Below, piece after piece: positions 9,522-19,600 of a stretch of DNA of 64,000 bases. Under the pieces are notes generated by a model. It searched no databases and was not told the origin of the DNA. It saw only the letters and a program-made list of their open reading frames with translations. The first letter of the stretch is position 1; the number at the start of each line of letters is the position of its first letter. The DNA lies in NCBI GenBank assembly GCA_963770995.1, contig CAVYRS010000005.1, forward strand, positions 1,488,001 to 1,552,000, written 5' to 3'. The position numbers and the translations under genes are program-made. This DNA comes from CAVSWN01 sp963770995. Lineage in GTDB: Bacteria > Acidobacteriota > Vicinamibacteria > Vicinamibacterales > CAVVIG01.

Positions 9522-12200
9522 TTATTCGGACTTGAGGATCGTCACAGGCGCGACGCGGGCCGCACGTCGCGCCGGGAGGTAGCACGCCCCGAACGACGCG
9601 ACGACGAGACTCGCCGCGGCTGCGAGGAAGGTTGCGGGATCGGTCGCGGTCACGTTGAACAGCAGACCTGCCATGACCCGCGTGCCCGCGGCCGCGCCGG
9701 CCAGGCCAATCAGCACGCCGACGAATGCCAGCGACATCCCCTGGCGCACGATCAGCCACACGACTTCGCGCCGGTGGGCTCCCAGCGCCATGCGCACGGC
9801 GATCTCGCGCATGCGTTGGCTGACCGCGTACGACATGACGCCGTAGACGCCGACGAGGGCCAGTGTCAGCGCGAGACCGGCGAACCCGGCGAGCAGCAGC
9901 GTCGTGAAGCGCGGTTGCGCCACGGAGTCGGATTGCAGCGCCTCCATCGTGCGGATGTCGGAGACCGGTTGGTCCGGGTCCAGCGCGTGCACGGTCCGCT
10001 CGAGTTGTTTTGCCTCCAACCCGCCCCGCACCACCAGCGTCATCCCGCCGAACTGAAATTGCCGGTACGGCAGGATCATTTCCGGTCGTGCCGCCCGACT
10101 GAACCCGCGGTGCCTGACCGACCCGACCACGCCGACAATCTGTCGGGGCCGGCCGTACAGCATGAGCTGATGCCCCAACGGATCTTCGCCAGGGAAGATC
10201 TGGCGCGCCAAGGTGTCGTTGATGATGACGACCAACGCGCTGTTCACGCCATCGAACTCCGTGAATTCCCGGCCCTGAACGAGTGGGATGCCCATCGTGC
10301 GGAAATAGCCGGTCGTCGCGAGTCGAAAGTCGGCCTGAGGCTCTTCGCCGGCGCGCGCCCGCGGCCGCCCGCGCACAACAACAGCTAGATCGAAATCGGT
10401 GCCTACCGGATTCAGCGGCAGCGACGATACCGCGCCAACGGATTCCACGCCGGGCAGCGCCTTCAGTCGTTCTTCCAGCTGCGCGAAGAACACCGAAGCC
10501 TTCGAGTCTGACGCGGGGCTTGCGGCCGGCACGGACGCCCGAAACTGACTCGCGTCGACCGGATACTTCGAGGCCGGCAGGAACAGGTTCGCCGTCAGAA
10601 CGCCAGCCGTCCTGAACCCGAGATCGAGCGCCTGCACTTTGACGAGACTGCGAATCATCAGGCCCGCGCCGGCCAGGAGCATCAGCGAGAGTGCGAGCTC
10701 GGCCACGAGGAAAGCAGCGCGGCCCCCGCTCTTCCGAAACGCCGCCGTCGTGCGGTACCCGACCGTCTTGGCGTCGTCGGTCACGCTCGACCTGGACACT
10801 CGCAGCGCCGGCGCGATGCCGAACACCACACCCGTGATCACGGCGACACCGATGGCGAACACGAGCACGATCGGGTCGATGCGGACGTGATCCAACCGCG
10901 CCAATTCCGGTGGGTGAACTCGCGTGAACACCGTCAGCAACCCCCATGCGACGCATACGCCGGCCAGTCCGCCGAGCACCGCGAGCAGCATGCTCTCCGT
11001 CAGGAGCTGGCGCAGCAGCCGCCGTCGCGTCGCGCCGAGCGCCGATCGAATCGCCATCTCACGCCGCCGTGACGCAGCGCGGACCAGCAGCAGGTTCGCG
11101 ATGTTGCCGCAGGCGATCAGCAGTACGAAGCCGACGGTTCCGAGAAGCATCATCAGGCCCAGCCGAACGTCCTCGACGAGCACGCTGTGAGCGCCGACGA
11201 CGGTGACGTCCGGATTGCTCGGGGGTTCCTGCGCCGCAATCGTGCGGGCGATCCGGCCGATGTCCGCCGACGCGTCCTCGACGCTGACCCCGCTCTTGAG
11301 GCGGCCAATCACCGACAGCGTGTGCAATCGGCGTCCGTTGAGATCCTGCTCCACGAACACGAGCGGCACGTACAGATCCACCGGATTTCCATCCGGAAAC
11401 GCGAAACGCGCCGGCATCACGCCAACCACCGTGTAGCCGGCCCCGTTCAACGTGATGGTGCGACCGACCAGCGTCCGGTCGCCGCCAAACCGGCGCTGCC
11501 ACAGTTCGTGTCCGAGCACGACGACGCGCTCCCGTCGCCGCTCGTCCTCTTCTGTGACGATCCTCCCCAGCTGCGCCGGAACATCCAGAACCCGAAACGC
11601 GCTGCTCGACATCGACAGCGAGACCACCTGTTCAGGAGGCTCGACTCCGCTCAGCGCAAATCCGCCGAAGCGATAGGCGCCAAGGCTTTCGAGCGTCGTC
11701 TGCTGCAGACTCCAGTCCCGATAGTTGAGCGGCGCGACAGGATCGCGATCCTTGCCGACCGATGGGTGGCGCTCCCAGATCAGGACGAGACGGTCCGCAT
11801 CTCTATAGGGCAACGGCGTCAGCAACACGGCGTAGACGAGGCTGAAGATGGCGGTGCTGGCGCCGATGCCGAGCGCGAGCGTCAGCACCGCCACCGCGGT
11901 GAAGCTCAGATCGCGCCGGGCGATGCGAATCGCGTAGCCGGCGTCCTGGACGAACTGCGCGAGCTGAGCCCCCGCCCGTACGTCTCTCGTCTGCTCCTTC
12001 ACCGACTCGACGCCGTCGAATTCCAGCTTCGCCGCTCGACGCGCGGCCTCGGGCGCCATGCCGGCCGCGATCTTCTCGTCCGCCAGCAACTCCACGTACG
12101 CGTCCACATCGTCTTGAAGATCGTCGTCTTTGGCGCGTGCGTGCAGGATGTTGCGCACGAGCGCAGGCACCCAGCGGACGAACGAGCGTCGATTGTTCAC
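9522..12200 (-). CDS. ADOP-type ABC transporter permease (pair 1)
   Basis: An 892-residue orphan permease of the acidobacterial ADOP family: a short N-terminal ADOP segment, a MacB-type periplasmic domain after the first helix (LTLALGIGASTAIFSLVYAV), an FtsX helix bundle (LLIACGNIANLLLVRAASRR), then a repeat of the periplasmic domain and FtsX bundle near the C-terminus (LALVGVYGVMSYAVSQRMRE). The start GTG 12200 overlaps the PadR stop (GTGA), so the two are translationally coupled; longer in-frame readings start inside padR. The family normally lacks a fused ATPase and is thought to export lipids or peptides; the substrate is unknown. Confidence 0.93.
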   Translation of the reverse strand: MNNRRSFVRWVPALVRNILHARAKDDDLQDDVDAYVELLADEKIAAGMAPEAARRAAKLEFDGVESVKEQTRDVRAGAQLAQFVQDAGYAIRIARRDLSFTAVAVLTLALGIGASTAIFSLVYAVLLTPLPYRDADRLVLIWERHPSVGKDRDPVAPLNYRDWSLQQTTLESLGAYRFGGFALSGVEPPEQVVSLSMSSSAFRVLDVPAQLGRIVTEEDERRRERVVVLGHELWQRRFGGDRTLVGRTITLNGAGYTVVGVMPARFAFPDGNPVDLYVPLVFVEQDLNGRRLHTLSVIGRLKSGVSVEDASADIGRIARTIAAQEPPSNPDVTVVGAHSVLVEDVRLGLMMLLGTVGFVLLIACGNIANLLLVRAASRRREMAIRSALGATRRRLLRQLLTESMLLAVLGGLAGVCVAWGLLTVFTRVHPPELARLDHVRIDPIVLVFAIGVAVITGVVFGIAPALRVSRSSVTDDAKTVGYRTTAAFRKSGGRAAFLVAELALSLMLLAGAGLMIRSLVKVQALDLGFRTAGVLTANLFLPASKYPVDASQFRASVPAASPASDSKASVFFAQLEERLKALPGVESVGAVSSLPLNPVGTDFDLAVVVRGRPRARAGEEPQADFRLATTGYFRTMGIPLVQGREFTEFDGVNSALVVIINDTLARQIFPGEDPLGHQLMLYGRPRQIVGVVGSVRHRGFSRAARPEMILPYRQFQFGGMTLVVRGGLEAKQLERTVHALDPDQPVSDIRTMEALQSDSVAQPRFTTLLLAGFAGLALTLALVGVYGVMSYAVSQRMREIAVRMALGAHRREVVWLIVRQGMSLAFVGVLIGLAGAAAGTRVMAGLLFNVTATDPATFLAAAASLVVASFGACYLPARRAARVAPVTILKSE

Positions 12201-12529
12201 GGCGTGGACCCGAGCGCGTGGGTCATCGCGAGCGCCACGCGACGCCAGTTCGCCTCTTCCACCTGGAGCTGTCGCCTGCCAAGGCGCGTCAAGCGATAGA
12301 ACTTTGCGCGGCGGCGCGTGTCGGACTCGCCCCACTCCGCGCTGACGAGGCCGCGTTCTTCGAGGCGATAGAGCGCCGGAAACAGCGAGCCCGGCTTCAC
12401 ATCGAACGAGCCGTGCGTGATCTGGCCGATGCGGCGGGCAATGCCGAGTCCGTGCAGCGGGTTTGCCATCAGGCTGCGAAGAATCAGCAGGTCGAGGGTC
12501 CCGCGCAGCAGATCGGTTCGAGGTTCCAG
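12197..12529 (-). CDS. PadR-family regulator (pair 1)
   Basis: A winged-helix repressor of about 110 residues that controls the linked ADOP permease. The motif DLLRGTLDLLILRSL followed by HGLGIARRI and SLFPALYRLEERGLV is diagnostic. The conserved N-terminus lies upstream of the first ATG (12469), so I place the start at CTG 12529, seven bases behind AAGGAG; no ATG or GTG exists in frame further up. A CTG start is unusual and could reflect an upstream sequence error. A perfect 11-bp inverted repeat lies just upstream at 12558-12597. Confidence 0.88.
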   Translation of the reverse strand: MEPRTDLLRGTLDLLILRSLMANPLHGLGIARRIGQITHGSFDVKPGSLFPALYRLEERGLVSAEWGESDTRRRAKFYRLTRLGRRQLQVEEANWRRVALAMTHALGSTP

Positions 12530-12557
12530 GGCGGTTCTCCTTAGAGGCTCTCCTCTA

Positions 12558-12597
12558 GACTTTCTATAACACGGTATCCGGCGAGCTATAGAAAGTC
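12558..12597 (-). promoter_or_regulatory. Operator-like perfect inverted repeat upstream of padR-1
   Basis: GACTTTCTATA (12558-12568) and TATAGAAAGTC (12587-12597) are perfect 11-bp arms separated by 18 bp. They lie 29 bases upstream of the padR start and touch the stop codon of the gene before it. AT-rich palindromes at this position fit PadR autorepression. Confidence 0.6.
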
Positions 12598-13142
12598 AAT
12601 AGGACGCGGGCGCCGACAGCAAGCCCAGCGGATTGGCGAGGACTCGCTTCATCGCAGCCTCGTCTCCATGCGTGCTCTGCAGCCACGCCTTGGTGACACG
12701 CGCCGCTTCGTCTGCGCCGACCGTTTTCCGGTCGCGCGAGTACGCATCGACGTGGAACCGCAGGTCGCCGGATGCCGTGCGCCGGAGCAGGCCGAGGAAG
12801 TACGTTTCCATCACCTGGCCGCTTTGCCCGATGATGCGGGACCGCCCGTACTGCCAGGGCGCCTCGGCCGTGCCGCCGACGTGGAGCACCTCGAGCGTCC
12901 AGTCGCTGAACATCGACGCGCCTTTCCAGGACCTGCTCGATCGCCGTTCGACCTTCGGTGCGCTGCCCGCCTCCGACCATCAGCGCGGTGTCCGTATAGA
13001 ACGAAGCGACGGTCTCGGGATCGCGCTTGAACGCGGCGACCATTCCCGCGTTCAGCTTTTCGACGTCGGCGCGCAGCCCGGCGTCGCTTTGGAGAACCAA
13101 CACGGCGATCGACATCACGCAAACAACACTGATGGACGGCAT
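12596..13142 (-). CDS. SnoaL/DUF4440-like secreted protein (one frame break)
   Basis: The first part has a hydrophobic leader (ISVVCVMSIAVLVL) and an NTF2-fold start typical of DUF4440/SnoaL proteins (MVAAFKRDPETVASFYTDTA, EGRTAIEQV). The second part (FSDWTLEVLHVGGTAEAP, WQYGRSRIIGQSG) continues the fold in another frame, with the change near 12905. ATG 13142 was chosen for the signal sequence. Function is unknown; such proteins bind or convert small ligands. It lies immediately upstream of the padR-1 operator. Confidence 0.65.
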
Positions 13143-13218
13143 TGAAACGCTCCTTGGACCTATGATTGTGTCGCGCTCCGGATGCCGCGAGTCAGAGTAG
13201 GCCTGAGATTTTACGTAC

Positions 13219-13242
13219 TTAACGTTCTTTAACGTTCTTAAC
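13219..13242. repeat. Tandem TTAACGTTCT decamer
   Basis: TTAACGTTCT is repeated twice exactly (13219-13228, 13229-13238) and is followed by TAAC. Each unit contains the palindrome AACGTT. It lies 77 bases upstream of the SnoaL-like gene start and could be a regulator site. The rest of 13143-13333 shows nothing. Confidence 0.5.
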
Positions 13243-13333
13243 AACCGAGGGGAATCGTGGGCGTGATGAACGCGGCTTCGCGTTGGCGATGCTCCAGAAT
13301 CATCGCCGTTCGCTTCGGCCGTTTCTCGCCTGG

Positions 13334-14461
13334 CTAAGCCTTTCGCAACAGCGCTCTCGTTGGATTCTCTTGCTCGATCGCTCGCAGTTCCTCGGCACTC
13401 AGACCAGCATTCTGTAGGCCTTCCACTGTGTTCGTGATTGGCCCAAAAGGAAAATCAGACCCGAAGACAATCTGCGATATCCCCACTAAAGACTTCAAGC
13501 CCTGCATCTGGATGGGGCTCGTTGTGCCGGCCGTGTCGTAGTAGAAACGTCGGAGGTGATGCAGCCGAGAGTTTGACGGTGAAGTTCGTCCGAGACTCTC
13601 GGCGCGAGCTCCTCTGCCAAGGAATCGGCCCACGAGGCCAAGAAGACTGCCGCCACCATGCGACCAGACGAAATTGATGTTGCTGTACGTCGTCGCCTTG
13701 CTCGGCGTGGTAGAGGCGACATCGCCGGCCGAAATCGGGAGCCCCGTGGCGGGATCTGTGCCGTCGTTGATGAGATTCCAAATGGCGCGACTCGTATCGG
13801 TGTTGTACTCGACGACCTGGGGTCCGGTCCTCGGCAACAGATTGTGACAGCACGGCGCATCAACGGGATGCGAATACACGACTGCTCTGCGCCGATTGAG
13901 CTCGGCGAACACCGGATCGAACCCGTCGTCTCCGAGCCATTGACGCCCATAGCTCGTCATGAGCCCCACCCCGTGTGCTCCAAGCGTGTCGAAGACATAT
14001 TCGAGTTCCCGGAGAGAGCCGTCGACGTCGATCATCGGCAAGGCAGCCAACAAACCGAAGCGACCCTTGTGATCAGCGACTAACTTCGCTCCGAATTCGT
14101 TCGCCTCCCGGCAGAACACGCGGGCCTCGGTTCGGACCGCTGCCGGGTCATCGCCGAACGGGACCGGACAGGAAAGCATGGCCCTGGCAACACCTGCTCG
14201 ATCCATGGCCTCCAGCGACCGCTCGGGTGTGTAACCGAAGATCGGCCCCGGCGCCGGGGCATCTGCCATGAATTTCTTAAGCAGTGGTGTCGGCGGAAAA
14301 AAGTGATGATGCAGATCCACTCGTGCGGTTGTTCGTTGGACCTGAGCGTCCAGTTGACCCGGCGCGGCGAATGCGGCACCCGCGAGACAGAGAAGTTGGC
14401 GAATGGCCTCGCGTCGCGAGGAACACAGTGGGCGATCGCTGCAGTCGTTGCGTTCTGTCAT
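13334..14461 (-). CDS. Tat-exported amidohydrolase (amidohydrolase 2 family)
   Basis: A metal-dependent TIM-barrel hydrolase of the ACMSD-like amidohydrolase-2 type. From ATG 14461 it opens with a twin-arginine leader (SSRREAIRQLLCLAGAAFA), then the first metal motif HHHFFP, a conserved GVARAMLSCPVPFG stretch, YSHP in the middle, SNINFVWSHGGG and FGSDFPFG with the catalytic aspartate near the C-terminus. The full length of about 375 residues fits the family. An upstream in-frame ATG at 14488 would add nine residues before the Tat motif. The substrate, probably an aromatic acid or lactone, cannot be assigned. Upstream, 14462-14737 is empty. Confidence 0.85.
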   Translation of the reverse strand: MTERNDCSDRPLCSSRREAIRQLLCLAGAAFAAPGQLDAQVQRTTARVDLHHHFFPPTPLLKKFMADAPAPGPIFGYTPERSLEAMDRAGVARAMLSCPVPFGDDPAAVRTEARVFCREANEFGAKLVADHKGRFGLLAALPMIDVDGSLRELEYVFDTLGAHGVGLMTSYGRQWLGDDGFDPVFAELNRRRAVVYSHPVDAPCCHNLLPRTGPQVVEYNTDTSRAIWNLINDGTDPATGLPISAGDVASTTPSKATTYSNINFVWSHGGGSLLGLVGRFLGRGARAESLGRTSPSNSRLHHLRRFYYDTAGTTSPIQMQGLKSLVGISQIVFGSDFPFGPITNTVEGLQNAGLSAEELRAIEQENPTRALLRKA

Positions 14462-14737
14462 CGGAACCCAGCAGTTCAAAGTACGCAAAGGACGATTGGC
14501 GATACGAGACCTTCGGTCTGGATTCTGGGCGGCGCGTCGCCTTGGTTCAGCCGCGCCGCATCACGATGACGTTGTGCGCCGCCATGCTATCAGTTTTGAC
14601 GGAACCTCCCGTGGTTTGCCTAAAGCCGTTTTCTGGGCCGAGTGCACTGAGAAATGTTTTGGAGGCCTGGTTGGCTGCGTCCCTGACCCGGACCGCCCCC
14701 TCCTAGGTGATACCCTCACGGGTGGAAACGGGCTGTC

Positions 14738-15733
14738 ATGGGCGTCCTTCTTACCGCGGTCATCGTCAAGGAACCGCTGCCCCTTGAGGTGCTGCGCGGC
14801 CGCCTGCTGGCCGTCGACGGTCCCGCGGAGCTGTACCAGTTCCTCGCGCTGATTCGTCTGCGCGACGGCACGCCTCTTCGCGACTCCAGAGGACGGATCA
14901 CCTCGCACCTCTCCGGTCTCTTCTACCGCGTCACGCGCCTCGTCGCCGACTACGGACTGAAGCTCGTGTTCGTGTTCGACGGGAAGCCGCCCGAGCGCAA
15001 GGCCGCGGAAATCGCACGGCGGCGAGCCGTCCGCGAGCGGTACGAAGAGCAGCGCGACGAAGCACTGCGCGCCGGCGACCTCGCGACCGCCTACTCGAAG
15101 GCGACGATGACGTCGAGGCTGACCAAGGAGATGATTGGCGAGGCGCGCGAGTTGCTCAGGCTGATGGGCATCCCCACCGTGCAGGCGCCATCGGAAGCAG
15201 AAGCGCAAGGCGCACACATGGCGGCATCGGGAACGGTGTGGGCCGCCGGCAGCAAGGACTACGACTCGCTCCTCTTCGGTGCCCCGCGCCTCGTTCGATT
15301 CATCACGATCTCCGGCAAGGAGTTCCTGCCGTCGCGCGGCACGTTCCGGCCGATCGAGCCGGAGCTGATCGATCTCGAGGCGATGCTGCAGGCCCTGCAC
15401 ATCACGCGCGCGCAGCTGATCGATCTCGGCATCCTCGTCGGCACGGATTTCAACGACGGCATCAAAGGCATCGGGCCGAAGAAGGCCCTGAAGCTCGTGC
15501 AGGAGCACGGCACGATCGACCTCATGCCGGACACGATCCGGCACGCTATCGGAGACGTCGACGACATCCGCCAGATCTATCTGAAGCCCACGACCACCGA
15601 CGACTACGACGTGACGTTCGGCGAGCCCGACTTCGCCGCGGTGGTCGATTTCCTGTGCCGCGAGCGTGAATTCTCGAAGGAGCGCGTGACCGCCGCGCTC
15701 GAACGCGCGTTCGCCGAGCGGACACTCTGGTAG
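14738..15733 (+). CDS. FEN1/XPG-type flap endonuclease (archaeal/eukaryotic type)
   Basis: A 331-residue structure-specific nuclease that removes 5' flaps in replication and repair. The XPG N domain has LLAVDG (D27), YQFL and VFVFDGKPPERK (D81). The XPG I domain has APSEAEAQ (E153, E155) and GSKDYDSLL (D174, D176). The H3TH region has LVGTDFNDGIKGIGPKKALKL (written as two parts: LVGTDFNDG and IKGIGPKKALKL; D237). All seven metal-binding acids of human FEN1 align. Bacteria normally use the PolA 5' nuclease domain or ExoIX, which lack this pattern. The C-terminus AERTLW vaguely recalls a clamp-binding box. The alpha/beta hydrolase begins 7 bases later. Confidence 0.92.
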   Translation: MGVLLTAVIVKEPLPLEVLRGRLLAVDGPAELYQFLALIRLRDGTPLRDSRGRITSHLSGLFYRVTRLVADYGLKLVFVFDGKPPERKAAEIARRRAVRERYEEQRDEALRAGDLATAYSKATMTSRLTKEMIGEARELLRLMGIPTVQAPSEAEAQGAHMAASGTVWAAGSKDYDSLLFGAPRLVRFITISGKEFLPSRGTFRPIEPELIDLEAMLQALHITRAQLIDLGILVGTDFNDGIKGIGPKKALKLVQEHGTIDLMPDTIRHAIGDVDDIRQIYLKPTTTDDYDVTFGEPDFAAVVDFLCREREFSKERVTAALERAFAERTLW

Positions 15734-15740
15734 GGCGGAC

Positions 15741-16593
15741 ATGCTGCGGCTCATCGTCACGCTGCTCGTCGTCGGCCTCGGCCTGCTGGTGCTGGTGCGC
15801 GTGCTCGAGCCGCGAATCGCCTTCTTCCCGTCGGCGGGTGAGACGACGACGCCCGCGGAGTTCGGCGTTCGATTCACGGCGACGACGATCCCGACACAAG
15901 ACGGTGAACAACTGCGCGCCTGGCTCCTCCATGCGCCGAACCCGCGCGCGCTCGTCGTCTACTTTCACGGGAACGGCGGAAACCTCTCGATCTGGGCCGC
16001 CCATCCTTGCAGATTTGTCGCGTCACGGCTTCGACGTGCTGGCGTTCGACTATCGCGGATACGGCGTCAGCACCGGGCGGCCGACCGAGAGCGGTGTCTA
16101 TCGCGACGCCGACGCGATCCTCGACCACGTCTCGACCATGCTGGGAGGATCGCGGCCCTTCGACTCTGCTCAGAGTAGGCCCTTCGACTCCGCTCAGGGC
16201 AGGCCGATTGTGTACTGGGGCCGCTCGCTGGGCACGGCCATCGCCGCGTACGCGGCGAGCCGGAAACCGCCGGACGGGATCGTCCTCGAAGCCGGTTTTC
16301 CGGATGCGCGCGCGGTCGTCCGAACCTCGCCGCTACTGGCGCTGCTGTCGGTGTTTTCCACCTATCGATTCGCGACCGCCGAGTGGCTCGATCGGGTGCA
16401 GGCGCCGGCGCTCGTGATCCACGGCGATGCGGACCAGGTGATCCCGTTCGCGCTGGGTCGTGCGCTCTTCGAACGCCTGAAGGGCGTGAAGACATTCGTC
16501 GCGATCCCGGGAGGTGATCACAACGACGTCAAGCCGACCGACGAGCGGCGCTATTGGGACGCGGTCGACGCGTTCATTCGCTCGCTGCCTTGA
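15741..16593 (+). CDS. BEM46-like alpha/beta hydrolase (one frame break, repeat insertion)
   Basis: Membrane-anchored serine hydrolase: an N-terminal helix (LIVTLLVVGLGLLVLVRVLE), oxyanion motif YFHGNGGN, FDYRGYG, nucleophile elbow GRSLG, acid loop HGDADQVIP and catalytic histidine in GGDHND. The frame changes at the CCC run 16000-16002; deleting one C gives NLSIWAAILADLSRHGF. A 24-bp tandem repeat at 16156-16203 is translated in frame as RPFDSAQS-RPFDSAQG between the DHVSTMLGG helix and the IVYWGRSLG strand. It probably forms an operon with the FEN1 gene. The substrate is unknown. Confidence 0.85.
16156..16203. repeat. Tandem 24-bp CCCTTCGACT..GCTCAG element inside hydrolase gene
   Basis: CCCTTCGACTCTGCTCAGAG (16156-16175) and CCCTTCGACTCCGCTCAGGG (from 16180) repeat with a 24-bp period. 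Both are read in frame as RPFDSAQ. It is the same family as the elements in uvrA and the ankyrin gene. Confidence 0.85.
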
Positions 16594-16643
16594 CACCGAC
16601 CCTTGTCCCTACGTCTTCGCGGGCTGCTGCCGTTGACGGGACC

Positions 16644-19600
16644 TTATAGCGCTGGTTTCGGACGTCCGCCGAGTTGTGCGATGAGCCGGGCGAGATCCGC
16701 GATATCCATCGGCTTTGCCAGATGCGCGTCGAACCCTGCGTCGAGGCATCGCTGAACAGTCTCTTTATCAGCATAAGCAGTCAGGGCCGCCACCGGCACC
16801 TTCCCGCCTTGACCGGGCTCGAGCGCTCGGACCTTGCGAATCACACTGAATCCATCCTCCCCGGGCATCGCCACGTCGCAGAGCACGACATCGGGATGGT
16901 AGCTGGCGAGAGCCGCGAGACCCTCTCGGGCGCTTCCGGCGGATTGAGCCTGAGCCCCAAGGGACTCCAGCAGGGTCGACAGCGCCTCTTGCGCCTCCTC
17001 CTGGTCGTCGATGATCAGCACTCGAAGCCCGTTGAGTCCGGCCGGTTCTTCAGTTCCTTGGGCGATGCTCTGATGATCTCCGGAAGGCGCGACAACCTGC
17101 CGCAGGCCTGCACTCGCGCACGATAATGTGACGGTGAAGACGGCGCCTTTTCCTTCACCGGGACTGTCAGCGGTCACCGTTCCGCCGTGCATGTCGACCA
17201 GATTCCGCACGATCGACAGGCCCAGGCCCAGGCCGCCGAAGGCTCGCTTCGTAGAAGCGTCTTCCTGGCTGAAGCGTTTGAACACATATGGCAGAAACTC
17301 GGGCCTGATCCCTTTTCCCGTGTCCTGCACCTGAATTTCAAGCCGCCCGGGATCCTTCAGCTGCCTCGACCGCACCGTGATCGTGCCTCCGGGAGGCGTG
17401 AACTTGACGGCATTCGTGAGGAGATTCCGGAACACCTGCTGCAGTCGGTCGGAATCGGCGACGATCCGACAGGGTGAAGGATCGAATTCAGTGTGGATGG
17501 TAATGGACTTGTCGTCCGCGAGGTGGCGGACCGAATCGATTGCGGCGGCGACACACTCGATTGGTTCGATGTCGCGAAGCTCCAGACGAACCCTTCCCGC
17601 CTGAATACGTGAGACATCGAGGAGGTCTTCGATGAGCTGGCCCTGATCCTTGGCGCTCTTTTCGATGATGCCAACGGCCTTCCTCGTTTGTTCCGCATCG
17701 GGGCTCTTCAACTGCAGAATCTGCGCCCAACTCAGGATGGTGGTCAGGGGAGTGCGCAGCTCATGGGAAAGCGTGGCCAGAAACTCGTCTTTGACTTGAT
17801 TGGCCATCTCTGCATCGCGCCGCGCCGCTGTCTCGCGAGCCAGAAGAGCCTGCCGTTCTGCCTCTATTTTCTTTCGCGCTGAAATGTCGCGGATCAGAGC
17901 CGTGACAACCACGTGGGAATCCACGTGGCCGGGGCTGAGCGAGATCTCCAGCGGGATGACGGTTCCGTCCTTGCGCTTGCCGAACAGATCGATGTCCCTG
18001 CCCATGTCACGGGCTTCGGGGTTGCGCATGAAACTCTCATGATGTACCCGGTGCGCCTCGGTATATTCGGCGGGTATCAGGAGTTCGTAGGGCTTGTTGT
18101 TCAATTCACCAGGAGAGTAACCAAACATCTCTTCGAGACGGCGATTGGCGAATTCAATGTCGCCCTTCTGATCGAGAATGACGATGCCATCGTGGGCGTT
18201 TTCCAGAAGATGACGGTATCTTTCTTCGGTGTGGCGAAGTTGATCGGCAATCCGCTTTCTTGCCGTAAAGTCTTCAATCGCCAGGAGTGCCGTGTTGGTC
18301 CCGGCTCCGGCCAGGCGAGTCGCCGTCGCATGCAAGACCATGGACTTGCGCCCAGTTCGGGGGAAATCCTGCTCAATCTCAAAATCAAGGAACGCGATTC
18401 CCGTACGGAGAACGGTCTCCAGCTTTTCCAGTAATGAGGGGATGTTCCAAGAGCCATCGGACAATTCTGACAGAAGTCTTCCTTCAGTTTCGGAGGGCTC
18501 GACCTGAAACAGGCGGCAATACGAACGATTGGCCACTTGAATGCGCAAGTCCGACGCGATCACCAGGATGGGATTCGGCATCGTCTCGATGATGTTCCTG
18601 GCGTCATCGCGAGCGATGGTCAGCACCTCGGCCGCTCGCTTGAGAGCCGTGATATCGCTCAAGGCGATGACAGCGCCATCGATTCGATTATCGGCAGTCC
18701 GGTACGGTCTGACCTGGAGACGGTACCAAGCGCCGTGCTTGTCCTGCGTCTCCACTTCCTTGATCGTCAGGCTCGCCATGACTTCATCGACCATGCCGTC
18801 CAGGTCGGGCGCCTGAAAGCCGGGCCTGATGTCGCCGATGGGACGTCCGACATCGCTGGGGATCAGGCTGAGCAAGTCCGCCGGCTTTTGGCGTGAAACG
18901 CCGGATCCTTGCATCGGCGCCGACCATCACGATGGGGGTATCCAGACTCGCCAGTAGATTCGTCAGATCGTTGGTGAGCTGACCCATCTCGACGTTTCTG
19001 GCCTGCAACTCGTCGTTGATCGTCGTCAGTTCCTCGTTGGCGGACTGCAGTTCTTCCTTGGCGGTCTCCAACTCCTCGTTGGTGCTTTGCAGTTCCTCAT
19101 TCGTGGACTGAAGCTCCTCATTGGATGCAGTGAGCTCTTCCTGAGTGGCCTGATACTGCTCGATGAGTGAATCGTCGGAGTGCCGATCCCCGATCGGTCG
19201 CTCGGCCCTCGTCATTGGCCCCCGCTCCGCCATGGATCGCGACATCCGGGGCGCCGTCAAGGCAGCGGCTTCCTCGAAGAAGATCGAAAAGTAGCGATCT
19301 TTGAGCTGCGGGGCAGGATGAAGCGGAACGACTCGGATGCCAAAAGTCATTCGCTCGCCGTTTTTCTTCAGCGTGAGCCCGGTCTTCTTCGCCGGAGCGT
19401 TCTCTTTGCGAACTGAATTGATGAGATCTCGAAGGTCCGACACGATTTCAGGGTGGGCAAGCTTCAGCACGTTCAGCGTCGCGCGTCCGGGAGCCAGTTC
19501 CAGGTAGGGCGCCAGCCGCCCGTGGACGTTCAGAATCTCCATCGCATCATCGATGACAACGGCTGAAGGGGCATATTCCCGAACGGCCAGCCGATCCGAC

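Noticed and set aside
14284..14706. Frame on + strand across the amidohydrolase start region
   Set aside because: Mostly antisense to the Tat leader and without any motif.
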